A DNA stretch of 64,000 nt from Chitinophagaceae bacterium (GTDB taxonomy: Bacteria > Bacteroidota > Bacteroidia > Chitinophagales > Chitinophagaceae), in contig JADKJC010000001.1 in assembly GCA_016722465.1 (NCBI GenBank), forward strand, positions 496,001 through 560,000, given 5' to 3'. Positions 1 to 7,965 of this stretch are shown one piece after another. The translations under genes were made by a program, and so were the position numbers. Positions within the stretch are counted from its first letter, which is position 1; every line of letters begins with the position of its first letter. A model generated the notes under the pieces. The model did no database searches. It saw nothing but the letters and a program-made list of their open reading frames with translations, and was not told the DNA's origin.

Positions 1-6
1 AGTCAT

Positions 7-32
7 AAAAAAATCCCCCGGAGATCCGGGGG
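7..32 (-). terminator. Rho-independent terminator of the GH3 gene
   Basis: On the minus strand a perfect 7-bp stem (positions 15-21 with 26-32, CCCCCGG/CCGGGGG) closes a 4-nt loop. It is followed by seven T residues (plus-strand A7 at 7-13). It lies about 30 nt downstream of the GH3 stop codon, so it most likely ends that transcript. Confidence 0.85.
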
Positions 33-63
33 AAGATTATTCATAAAACTTAAACCAAATTAC

Positions 64-2394
64 TTACTTTTTTATTTCGCTGATCTCCATCTTTGGCGCC
101 AGCACTTTATGGCATTTTTCTACTACCAGGCTTTTTGCCAGCGTAAAGGAAGCCGACTGTTTGATATCAGATGAGGAGGCTCCAGCTTTCACGGTATATT
201 TTCCGGCATCGGCCACCCATGAACTGCTTTCAGTATCAAAAGAAGCCAGGTCTTTTGCGTTGATCACAAAACGGATCGTTTGCTTTTGACCGGGTTTCAA
301 TAAGCCTGTTTTAGCAAATGCTTTCAGCTCTTCCTGTGGCTTGGCCAGTTTGGTGCCGGGTGCGCTCAGGTATAATTGTACGGCTTCTTTACCAGCTGCT
401 TTTCCTGTATTGGTAATGTCAACTGTGGCATTGATATTTCCTTTAAAATCAGCGCTGCTCAGTTTCAAATTGCTGTAACCAAAACTGGTATAGCTCAATC
501 CAAATCCAAATTCATACGCTGGTTGTACATTGAATGTATTGTAATAACGGTAACCAACGTAAATACCTTCTTCGTACACTACTTCAGCAGGGATTTGCGG
601 CATTCCAAACATGCCCTTTGTTGCCTGCTCGGGAAATTCTTTACCCGGGAAGTTTTTGGCAGAAACCTCGTCATCATATTTCACAGGGAATGTGGTAGCC
701 AATTTACCGCTTGGGTTTACTTTACCAGTTAAAATATCAGCTACTGCATTACCAGCTTCAAGCCCTGGCTGGTAGGCCAGCAATATTGCATCCACTTTAT
801 CTCTCCAACTGGCCGTTTCAATTACGCCGCCTGCATTTATGATCAGTACTACTTTCTTTTTCTCGGCATGAAAGGCATTGCTCACATTCTCGATCAACTT
901 AATCTCTTCTGCCTTCAGGTTAAAATCATTTTCTACTTTACGGTCGCTGCCTTCACCCGCATTTCTTCCGATCGTTATCAATGCAATGTCTGCCGCCTTT
1001 GCCTTTTCTTCAATCAGGCCGGCTGTTTCCATTTCAGTGATACGTGGAGTAGGGTTCATGAATTCCTCAAAGAAATTCTTTTTAGGCTGCCTCGCTTTTT
1101 CGGCTGTTACATAATTCTGGTACTGGCTGGTCAAACCTTCATCCAGCTTATACCCGGCATTTGCCAGGCCCTGTACCAACGAAACAGTGTATTCTTCATT
1201 CACATCACCGCTACCAGTACCTCCACTTACAAAATCGTAAGAAGTGATACCAAATGCCGCAATTTTTTTTGCAGTTGAAACAGGTAGCGCTTTGTCGTTA
1301 TTCTTTAACAGCACCATGCCATCTGCCGCAGCATTACGGGCAATCAATGCATGTGCTTTCAAATCAGGCTTGTTTGTAAATGCATATTTTTTAAACGCCT
1401 GTGAACCTAAAACATAATTTACGAGGCGTTCTGCATTTGCATCCAGTACTTTTACATCGAGTGTTCCTGCATTCACCGCTGCTATGATTGCTTTGCGCTG
1501 ATCAGGGGTTCCGGGCATCAGCAGATCATTGCCTGCTTTCATTTGTGCTACTGCATCTCTGCCACCAAACCAATCCGTCATCACCAAACCTTTAAAGCCC
1601 CACTCTTTACGCAGTATCGTTGTAAGCAGGTCATATTCTTCGGATGTATAAGTACCATTCAGTTTATTGTATGAGCTCATCACCGTCCATGGCTGTGATT
1701 CTTTTACAGCTATTTCAAAACCCCTTAAATAAATTTCTCTCATCGCACGTTCGCCCACTACTACGTTAACAGTGTTCCTGTTTTTTTCCTGGTTATTCAA
1801 TGCAAAGTGTTTGATGGATGTACCTACAGCATTGCTTTCAATTCCATTCACCATGGCGGCGGCCATCTTGCCCGATACCACGGGATCTTCTGAATAATAT
1901 TCAAAATTTCTTCCGCCCAATGGATTGCGGTGGATATTCAAACCCGGGCCAAGCAACACATCCACTCCATACTCCTTTACTTCATTACCCATGGCAGCAC
2001 CAACCTGCTGCACCAGTTTTGTATCCCAGGTTGAAGCCAGCAATGTAGCCACTGGCCAGGCTGTTGCATAATAGGTATTCTTATCATCTTTACGTGACGG
2101 GCTGATACGTAAACCAGCCGGCCCATCGGCTACCACTGTTGTTGGAATACCCAAATGCGGAATAGCAAAAGTAGTTCCTGCAGCACCCGGCACTTTGTCT
2201 TCAATCTGGCCAATGCCCGTACCACTACCCTGGCTAACACCGGGAATGTTCATCCCCATACCTACAACCAGGTTTACTTTTTCTTCCAGCGTCATTTTAC
2301 TAACGAGCGCTTTGGCTTTGGCAGCCGTTTCATTTTGTGCCGAAACAATTCCTGCGTTAATAAGCAGCATGCAACAGGCGAAGATTTTTTTCAT
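64..2394 (-). CDS. Secreted glycoside hydrolase family 3 (beta-glucosidase type)
   Basis: Predicted exo-acting glycosidase releasing terminal beta-linked sugars in the periplasm or outside the cell. The ATG at 2394 starts a clear signal peptide ([20 protein letters not shown]); the longer frame begins with TTG at 2403 and is less likely. Three parts follow the usual GH3 order: an N-terminal TIM-barrel domain with the KH substrate motif ([12 protein letters not shown]) and the nucleophile Asp in VMTDWFGG near residue 275, a C-terminal alpha/beta sandwich domain, and a fibronectin-III-like domain ending near the C-terminus. About 776 residues is normal for BglX-like enzymes. It is divergent from an NrtR-type regulator, with a perfect palindrome 16 nt upstream of the start, so repression by that neighbour is likely. 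The natural substrate cannot be read from sequence. Confidence 0.9.
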   Translation of the reverse strand: MKKIFACCMLLINAGIVSAQNETAAKAKALVSKMTLEEKVNLVVGMGMNIPGVSQGSGTGIGQIEDKVPGAAGTTFAIPHLGIPTTVVADGPAGLRISPSRKDDKNTYYATAWPVATLLASTWDTKLVQQVGAAMGNEVKEYGVDVLLGPGLNIHRNPLGGRNFEYYSEDPVVSGKMAAAMVNGIESNAVGTSIKHFALNNQEKNRNTVNVVVGERAMREIYLRGFEIAVKESQPWTVMSSYNKLNGTYTSEEYDLLTTILRKEWGFKGLVMTDWFGGRDAVAQMKAGNDLLMPGTPDQRKAIIAAVNAGTLDVKVLDANAERLVNYVLGSQAFKKYAFTNKPDLKAHALIARNAAADGMVLLKNNDKALPVSTAKKIAAFGITSYDFVSGGTGSGDVNEEYTVSLVQGLANAGYKLDEGLTSQYQNYVTAEKARQPKKNFFEEFMNPTPRITEMETAGLIEEKAKAADIALITIGRNAGEGSDRKVENDFNLKAEEIKLIENVSNAFHAEKKKVVLIINAGGVIETASWRDKVDAILLAYQPGLEAGNAVADILTGKVNPSGKLATTFPVKYDDEVSAKNFPGKEFPEQATKGMFGMPQIPAEVVYEEGIYVGYRYYNTFNVQPAYEFGFGLSYTSFGYSNLKLSSADFKGNINATVDITNTGKAAGKEAVQLYLSAPGTKLAKPQEELKAFAKTGLLKPGQKQTIRFVINAKDLASFDTESSSWVADAGKYTVKAGASSSDIKQSASFTLAKSLVVEKCHKVLAPKMEISEIKK

Positions 2395-2409
2395 AATTGG
2401 CAAATTTAA

Positions 2410-2442
2410 ATTATCATTGTGTCGTTAAGACACAATGATAAT
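2410..2442. promoter_or_regulatory. Perfect 14-bp palindrome, candidate operator
   Basis: Positions 2410-2423 (ATTATCATTGTGTC) and 2429-2442 are exact reverse complements around the 5-nt centre GTTAA. It sits in the spacer between the divergent GH3 gene and the NrtR-like regulator. No T-run follows on either strand, so it is not a terminator. Inference: the binding site of the adjacent regulator, controlling the GH3 gene and possibly its own gene. Confidence 0.65.
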
Positions 2443-2504
2443 GCATTTATAATTCCTGTGCAAGTTTTATTTCAAATATTTGCCGGGAGCCTTAATTTTA
2501 TACA

Positions 2505-3278
2505 ATGAGCTTTGAAAAAGAGATTGCCAGCCATTTTACGAATGGGCATGAGTTGTACCTGAGAAATATTTCTGTGGATTGTGTGATTTTCGGCTTTCAT
2601 CAAAATGAGCTGAAAGTATTGCTGCTACAGGCAAAATATGCAGGAATATGGGCATTGCCGGGTGGTTTTATTTTAAAGGACGAGCATATGGATGAAGCTG
2701 CCAAACGCATCCTTAAAAACCGCACCGGGCTGAACAATATTTTCATGCAGCAGTTTCATGTATTCAGTAACCCTGGCCGGTCTACCAAAGCCATCAACCA
2801 GCAGTTTTTAAAAAATGTAGGCATTGAAATGAAGGAGAGCTGGATGTTTGAACGTTTTGTAACCGTAGGTTATACTGCGCTGGTTGACTTTACGAAAGTG
2901 GAGCCCATCCCGGATGTTTTTTCCGCTGCCAGTGAATGGCACCATCTACAGTCGTTACCGGAAATGATCCTGGACCATCGGAATATCCTGGATACTGCTT
3001 TGCAACAGCTACGGACAAATCTCAATTATCACCCTGTTGGCTATAATTTATTACCGGAGAAATTCACCATGCCAGAGTTGCAAATATTATATGAGACCAT
3101 TTTAAACAGGAAGTTAGACAGGAGAAACTTTCAACGGAAGATCATCGGCACAAAGATTTTAAAAAAGCTGGATGAAACAAAAAAAGGGGTGGCACATAAA
3201 GCACCTAACTATTACCAATTCGATCTAAAGAACTATAAAAGGGCGTTACAGGGTGGTTTGGGATTTCAGCTATCCTGA
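2505..3278 (+). CDS. NrtR-type transcriptional regulator (degenerate Nudix + winged helix)
   Basis: An N-terminal Nudix-like domain (about residues 20-160) is followed by a winged-helix segment (about 165-240) containing the NFQRKI core typical of NrtR-family regulators. The Nudix box is degenerate: GGFILKDEHMDEAAKR keeps the first Gly and Glu, but ILKNRTGL replaces the metal-binding REUXEEXGU. This argues for effector sensing rather than hydrolysis. In the Bacteroidota, relatives of this type regulate sugar catabolism genes; that is family knowledge. The divergent GH3 gene and the palindrome between them make GH3 the probable target and a sugar or sugar derivative the probable ligand. A Nudix hydrolase is the alternative, but less likely given the lost catalytic residues. 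Confidence 0.82.
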   Translation: MSFEKEIASHFTNGHELYLRNISVDCVIFGFHQNELKVLLLQAKYAGIWALPGGFILKDEHMDEAAKRILKNRTGLNNIFMQQFHVFSNPGRSTKAINQQFLKNVGIEMKESWMFERFVTVGYTALVDFTKVEPIPDVFSAASEWHHLQSLPEMILDHRNILDTALQQLRTNLNYHPVGYNLLPEKFTMPELQILYETILNRKLDRRNFQRKIIGTKILKKLDETKKGVAHKAPNYYQFDLKNYKRALQGGLGFQLS

Positions 3279-3427
3279 CTGGACTGGTGTATTTTCTGGA
3301 AAAAAAGCCGGATCATTCCACATTACGGAAAAAAAATTCACTGCCATTTTCCTCAAAACCCTTTACTGGCATAGGTTTTAAGGGAATGGCACAGTTAATG
3401 GAATTATATATTCCAAAACCCCCCATT

Positions 3428-3847
3428 ATGAAAACATTACTTACAACCATCACAATCACCGCTTCCATGTTTTTGTCGCTCAATGCTCATTGCCAGCCAA
3501 TGGCAGAACCAATTAGTGATGCAATGCAGGCAGAGGACATTTCTTCAAAAACGTTTGCAATTACAGGCACCAGCATAAAGCCTTCAGCAAATGGGTATAT
3601 GATAGCCTGGGAAGCTTCTAACCAATTCAGTGTAGCCAGTTATGAATTGCAGTTAAGTGAAGACAATAATAACTTCAGTACGGTTAAGAGAAGAACCAGT
3701 GGGCCGGAAACAACTGTTAAATACCAGGTGCAGTTAACCAACACGGTAATACTTGCCAACACGGTTTATTTCCGTATTAAAGTAATAACACTCGATGGGA
3801 AGGTTTCCTATACAGAAAGTAAACGCATAAAAATTGAACAGATATAA
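3428..3847 (+). CDS. Secreted protein with FN3-like core, unknown function
   Basis: The start at 3428 is chosen because it gives a signal peptide (MKTLLTTITITASMFLSLNAHCQ). The frame opens further upstream at 3287, but that extension is low in hydrophobicity and precedes the signal sequence. The mature part of about 115 residues has the pattern of one fibronectin-III-like sandwich (IAWEASNQFSVASYELQLS, then YFRIKV near the end), like the module often found before T9SS sorting tails. There is no sorting tail or enzyme motif. A strong terminator follows. Confidence 0.6.
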   Translation: MKTLLTTITITASMFLSLNAHCQPMAEPISDAMQAEDISSKTFAITGTSIKPSANGYMIAWEASNQFSVASYELQLSEDNNNFSTVKRRTSGPETTVKYQVQLTNTVILANTVYFRIKVITLDGKVSYTESKRIKIEQI

Positions 3848-3872
3848 TCTTTAAGCCAATAATAAGTCATGA

Positions 3873-3898
3873 GGATCGCACTGCTGCGGTCCTTTTTT
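3873..3898 (+). terminator. Rho-independent terminator
   Basis: The stem GGATCGCA (3873-3880) pairs with TGCGGTCC (3885-3892) with one G-U pair, a 4-nt loop and six T residues after it. It ends the transcript of the secreted FN3-like protein. Confidence 0.8.
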
Positions 3899-3962
3899 AT
3901 TCCGCTCATTTAATTTTTAAAGATTGTATTTTTAATCGTCAAATCCCGGCAAAAAATTATTC

Positions 3963-4994
3963 ATGAAACGTAAAAATTTTATCAGCTCCATCCTGCCGGC
4001 TGCAGCCATCGCCATGCAGCCGCTGCATTTGCTGGGCAGGGATGGCACTGGTGAAGAAAATTATACCCGTGTGCCTCCGTATTTAAGAAAGGGAGATGTA
4101 ATAGGCATCACCTGCCCGGCAGGATACATCACTCTGGAGGAGATTCAACCCGCCATCAGTAAACTAAAAGAATGGGGGTTTGAAGTGAAGGTGGGTGAAG
4201 CCGTAGGCAAAAGGGATTTTACTTTTGGTGGTACTGATGAAGAAAGACTGAAAGACCTGCAGCTACTGCTGGATAATAAAAAAATAAAAGCCATACTGTG
4301 TGCAAGAGGTGGTTATGGTGTTGTAAGGATCATTGACAAGATCGATTTTAAACAATTTGCATTGCACCCTAAATGGATCATTGGCTTCAGCGATGTAACG
4401 GTTATTCATTCACACTTACATAAGAATTTGGGCATTGCATCCATTCATTCAAAAATGTGCAACAGTTTTCCTGCTGACTGGAACGCTGCAGAACCGGTGC
4501 AAAGAGAAACCATTGAATCAATTAAAAAATGTTTGACTGGCGAAAAGATGCTGTATGATATTGTACCGAACGAAAAGAACAGAACAGGTATGGCAGCAGG
4601 TGTACTGGTAGGTGGTAATTTAAAAACGATTGAAACACTTGCAGGCAGTAAAAGCGATATCAATACCGATGGAAAAATTTTATTTGTAGAAGACACTGGT
4701 GAATACCTGTACAGCATTGACCGTATGTTCTGGAACCTGAAACGTACCGGCAAACTTGAGAGACTGAAAGCACTGATCATTGGCGGTTTTAAAGTAAAAC
4801 CAGCTGAAGATCCAGCCGAAGAATTCGGAAAACAACTGCAGGAGATAGTGCTGGAAAAAGTAGCAGCGCTGGGTTATCCTGTCTGTTTTGATTTCCCGGT
4901 GGGGCATCAAAAAAATAATATTGCTTTAAAATGTGGTGTAAAACACCAACTGATTGTTACACACGATAATTGTTCACTAAGAGAAATAAGATGA
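3963..4994 (+). CDS. S66-family LD-carboxypeptidase, exported paralogue
   Basis: S66 serine peptidases cleave the L,D bond between meso-diaminopimelate and D-Ala in murein tetrapeptides during peptidoglycan recycling. The sequence has the S66 landmarks: ARGGYG near residue 118, the nucleophile Ser in IIGFSDVT, the Glu in VEDTGEYLYSIDRM, and the His in FPVGHQ near the C-terminus. The N-terminus (MKRKNFISSILPAAAIAM) reads as a signal or anchor sequence, which the downstream paralogue lacks. The stop overlaps the next start by ATGA (4991-4994), so the two are translationally coupled. The pair may act on the same substrate in different compartments. Confidence 0.85.
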   Translation: MKRKNFISSILPAAAIAMQPLHLLGRDGTGEENYTRVPPYLRKGDVIGITCPAGYITLEEIQPAISKLKEWGFEVKVGEAVGKRDFTFGGTDEERLKDLQLLLDNKKIKAILCARGGYGVVRIIDKIDFKQFALHPKWIIGFSDVTVIHSHLHKNLGIASIHSKMCNSFPADWNAAEPVQRETIESIKKCLTGEKMLYDIVPNEKNRTGMAAGVLVGGNLKTIETLAGSKSDINTDGKILFVEDTGEYLYSIDRMFWNLKRTGKLERLKALIIGGFKVKPAEDPAEEFGKQLQEIVLEKVAALGYPVCFDFPVGHQKNNIALKCGVKHQLIVTHDNCSLREIR

Positions 4995-5902
4995 TAAAAA
5001 TCCCTCCGTATTTAAAAAAAGGTGATACTATTGGCATTACCTGCCCTGCCGGTTACATGGCAAAGCAGAAAGCACAAACCTGCATCGATACCCTGCAGCA
5101 GTGGGGATTTAATGTAATGGTGGGGCATACGGTTGGCAGTAATTCTGCCAACTATTTTTCCGGCACCGATGAGGAAAGGCTGAATGAGCTACAGGCCATG
5201 CTTGACAGTGAGTACATCAATGCCATATTATGCGGACGTGGTGGTTATGGTGTAAGCAGGATCGTTGACAAAATTGATTTTACAAAATTTAAGAAGCAGC
5301 CCAAATGGATCATTGGCTATAGTGATATCACTGTACTGCATTCACATATTCACAGCAGGTTGAAAATTGCTTCGCTGCACTCACCGATGGCTGCAGCATT
5401 TAATGATGGAGAGCAATATGATGAGTACATCCAGTCGCTTCGCAAAGCCATTACCGGTAAAAAAATAACCTATAAATGCCCAGTACATCCTGTTAATAAA
5501 AAAGGGATTGCTGCCGGTGAACTGGTGGGTGGCAATTTATCATTACTGGTGAATTTGATTGGTACGCCATCAGACATCAATACCAATAATAAAATTCTGT
5601 TTATTGAAGACACCGGCGAATACACTTATGGTATCGACCGGATGATGTATCAATTAAAACGAAGCGGAAAACTGGCTAAGCTGGCAGGATTAATCGTTGG
5701 TGGCTTTACAGATACAAAGGATACCGAGAGGCCATTTGGGATGACAGTGTATGAAGCAATGAATGCCATCCTGCAGGAATATAACTACCCGGTTTGTTTC
5801 AATTTTCCTGTTAGCCATGCCGGAGAAAATTACGCATTGAAAGTTGGTGCAGAACATACCCTAAAAATCACCTCCAAAAGTGTAAAGCTATCAGTACATT
5901 AA
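4991..5902 (+). CDS. S66-family LD-carboxypeptidase, cytoplasmic paralogue
   Basis: Tandem paralogue of the preceding gene with the same catalytic framework: CGRGGYGVSRIVDKID, IIGYSDITVLHSH (nucleophile Ser), IEDTGEYTYGIDRM (Glu) and FPVSHAGENYAL (His). The start is set at the ATG at 4991, which overlaps the upstream stop. The 7-residue longer frame from 4970 would run inside the previous gene. No signal peptide is present, which fits the classical cytoplasmic LdcA role in murein recycling. Its 3' end overlaps the convergent alpha/beta hydrolase by 12 bp. Confidence 0.87.
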   Translation: MIKIPPYLKKGDTIGITCPAGYMAKQKAQTCIDTLQQWGFNVMVGHTVGSNSANYFSGTDEERLNELQAMLDSEYINAILCGRGGYGVSRIVDKIDFTKFKKQPKWIIGYSDITVLHSHIHSRLKIASLHSPMAAAFNDGEQYDEYIQSLRKAITGKKITYKCPVHPVNKKGIAAGELVGGNLSLLVNLIGTPSDINTNNKILFIEDTGEYTYGIDRMMYQLKRSGKLAKLAGLIVGGFTDTKDTERPFGMTVYEAMNAILQEYNYPVCFNFPVSHAGENYALKVGAEHTLKITSKSVKLSVH

Positions 5903-6709
5903 CAGGCTGTCCAGTTTCTTGTGAAACAACTCAAAGTTATTCAGATTATGATGTGTACCGCCTTCGATCGTTATAAAGGCATCAGTACTTTTTAAAACTT
6001 TTTTTAACTTTTTTGCACAGCGATATGGTATTACGCCATCATCAGTGCCATGAAAAATAGTGATAGGGTATGCTACCTGTTGCAGATACTCATTGGTTCT
6101 TATTTTATAACTGGCCATCCTTTCAGAAGGATAGATGGGTGCATAAGCATTGAACAAATCAGGAACACTGTAATAAGGTGTTTCCAAAATCAACCGCTTT
6201 GCATTGGCATTAGCCGCAAGGTAAGCAGCGATGCCGGTACCCAATGATTTTCCATAAATAACAATACTGTCACTATTGTATTTTATTGATGCCAGTTGAT
6301 AGAGGAGTTTTGCCTGCTGGTACAATATTTTTTCACTCCTGGCGCCCACACTTTTTCCATAGCCGGGATAATCCTCCATCCACACCTCATAACCATGTTT
6401 GGTGAAATTGGCTGCATACTTTGCATAGCGGCCAATGTTTTCTTTATTGCCATGAAAATATAATACCACTCCCCTGCTTACATTGCCAGCTGGAAAAAAC
6501 TTTACAAGGTTGATGGTATCTGTATTATTGAAAGGCAGGTCTGCTTCTTCAAAAGGCACATCAAATTTCCAGGCAATATTTCTTTCAATGGCAGTGGGAT
6601 GAAACAATATATAATCCTGCAGGTAAAACAAAGCGATGCCGGTTGTACAGTAAATGATGATAATAATTTTCATCCAACGAAATAATATTTTCTTTCTCCT
6701 GCTATCCAT
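5891..6709 (-). CDS. Membrane-anchored alpha/beta hydrolase
   Basis: One N-terminal membrane segment (IIIIIYCTTGIALFYLQDYILF) is followed by an alpha/beta hydrolase fold. Visible motifs are the oxyanion strand YFHGNKENIGRYAK, the nucleophile elbow GKSLGTG, the acid GTDDGVIP and the catalytic His in GGTHHNL. This is the BEM46/YfhR (S33-like) type of protein, of unknown natural substrate. It is about 40% like its downstream neighbour by eye, so the two are tandem duplicates. The stop overlaps the LD-carboxypeptidase 3' end by 12 bp. Confidence 0.82.
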   Translation of the reverse strand: MDSRRKKILFRWMKIIIIIYCTTGIALFYLQDYILFHPTAIERNIAWKFDVPFEEADLPFNNTDTINLVKFFPAGNVSRGVVLYFHGNKENIGRYAKYAANFTKHGYEVWMEDYPGYGKSVGARSEKILYQQAKLLYQLASIKYNSDSIVIYGKSLGTGIAAYLAANANAKRLILETPYYSVPDLFNAYAPIYPSERMASYKIRTNEYLQQVAYPITIFHGTDDGVIPYRCAKKLKKVLKSTDAFITIEGGTHHNLNNFELFHKKLDSLLMY

Positions 6710-6764
6710 AATTCCGCATAAATTTTAAAAGCTCTTTTTAAGTCTCCGCTGGCAAGCGGAAGAT

Positions 6765-7553
6765 TCAGGGGGCTAGTATGTCCCTTAAAAAATTATGATA
6801 CTCCGGAAAGGATGGCAGGTTATTGTGCCCGCCGTCCTTTATTCTTATCAATGTAATTTTTCTTGGGCTCAATGCCTGCAATTGCTCACTCTGGCTGATG
6901 GGTATCAACCAGTCGTTGGTGCCATGTATGATATAAGTGTGGCAGTTTACCCTTGTGATCCACTTATCGGTACGCAACTGGAAACGCAACACAAATTTCA
7001 TAGGCAGTATCGGCAAAAAACGCTGCACCGTTTTCCGGAAATTAAAATAAGGTGCATCCAGTATCAGGTACCTTGGCTTGTTATCGCTGGCTATTTTGGT
7101 GGCAAAGCCGCTGCCCAAACTTCTTCCATACACCAAAATGTGATTCTCGTGATACGTGGCAGCCAGCGTATCATACACAAACTGCATATCATTCAGCATG
7201 TCTTTTTCATTTCGCTTGCCGGTGCTTTTACCAAATCCACGATAGTCTACCAGCACTACATCATAACCGTACCTGGAAAAATCCCTGGCATATTTAGCCC
7301 ATCCTTTTATACTTCTGCTATTGCCGTGAAAATATAAAACCAGTCCATGGGGATTGTTCACATAGAAATGAAGGCCATTGATGCGTACGCCCTCTTCCAC
7401 ATCAAAAAACAATTCTTTAAAAGGCACATCGTACTGGTATTTAAAATTCTGTCTTAGTTTTTCCGGCTTAAAAATAAAACGCTCCTGCAGCAGGTAGGCC
7501 AGTGCCAGCAGTAATACATAACCAATGATGATATAAATGATTGTTGAAGACAA
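6765..7553 (-). CDS. Membrane-anchored alpha/beta hydrolase (tandem paralogue)
   Basis: Same architecture as the gene at 5891-6709: an N-terminal helix (IIYIIIGYVLLLALAYLLQE), then YFHGNSRSIKGWAKYARDFS, the nucleophile elbow GRSLGSG, the acid in GTNDWLIP and the His in GGHNNLPS. The order and spacing suggest a local duplication and probably one transcript, with a 55-bp spacer that carries a small hairpin (TCCGCT/AGCGGA around 6744-6759) but no T-run. The substrate is unknown; esterase or acyl-transfer activity is possible. Confidence 0.82.
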   Translation of the reverse strand: MSSTIIYIIIGYVLLLALAYLLQERFIFKPEKLRQNFKYQYDVPFKELFFDVEEGVRINGLHFYVNNPHGLVLYFHGNSRSIKGWAKYARDFSRYGYDVVLVDYRGFGKSTGKRNEKDMLNDMQFVYDTLAATYHENHILVYGRSLGSGFATKIASDNKPRYLILDAPYFNFRKTVQRFLPILPMKFVLRFQLRTDKWITRVNCHTYIIHGTNDWLIPISQSEQLQALSPRKITLIRIKDGGHNNLPSFPEYHNFLRDILAP

Positions 7554-7640
7554 AGAAGTTTCTGATTTGAGGTGTAAAGTTTAAACTGAATGTACAGCTA
7601 AATTCATTCAATTACACCGTTGATGTTTACCCGATTCAAA

Positions 7641-7945
7641 CTATATAACATCAAATACCTTCTTCCAGGCCTCGGTTCCGCCAATAAGGTTGTATAGATT
7701 ATGAAAAGGAAATTTATCTTCCAGTTTTTGAATGGCCACCTGGCTGCGGATGCCTTTACGGCAATAAACGATTACCGGTTTTTCTTTTCAATCTGTTCAA
7801 GATATTTTGTTATCTCTGCCAACGGAATAAGTTGCCCACCGATATTAAAAGCAGTATGCTCCTCCGGCTCCCGTACATCTATCAGCTGAAAATCTGCTTT
7901 TACATGCAACAGTTGCTGCAATTCTTTTGGAGTAATGCCTTTCAT
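7641..7945 (-). pseudogene. Rhodanese-domain protein, interrupted by one-base frameshift
   Basis: A single-domain rhodanese (sulfurtransferase) of about 101 residues, read from the ATG at 7945. The first part (MKGITPKELQQLLHVKADF then LIDVREPEEH) is followed by a break at an A5 tract (plus-strand T5 at 7779-7783), where the zero frame reaches TAA at 7772-7774. The next frame continues perfectly with PVIVYCRKGIRSQ, which holds the active-site Cys loop, and ends EAWKKVFDVI at 7641. The total of 305 nt is one short of a whole number of codons, so a single missing base explains it. A homopolymer sequencing error is as likely as a true pseudogene. Confidence 0.8.
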
Positions 7946-7965
7946 TTTGCAGGAAAAATAAACGG

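Noticed and set aside
6744..6759. Hairpin TCCGCT/AGCGGA after the second hydrolase gene as a terminator
   Set aside because: A six-bp stem with no T-run on either strand; too weak to call.
7772..7783. Programmed -1 frameshift in the rhodanese gene
   Set aside because: A -1 slip would restore the frame, but the heptamer G AAA AAC is not a canonical slippery site, no stimulating structure is evident, and other unrelated genes carry similar indels, so an error is simpler.
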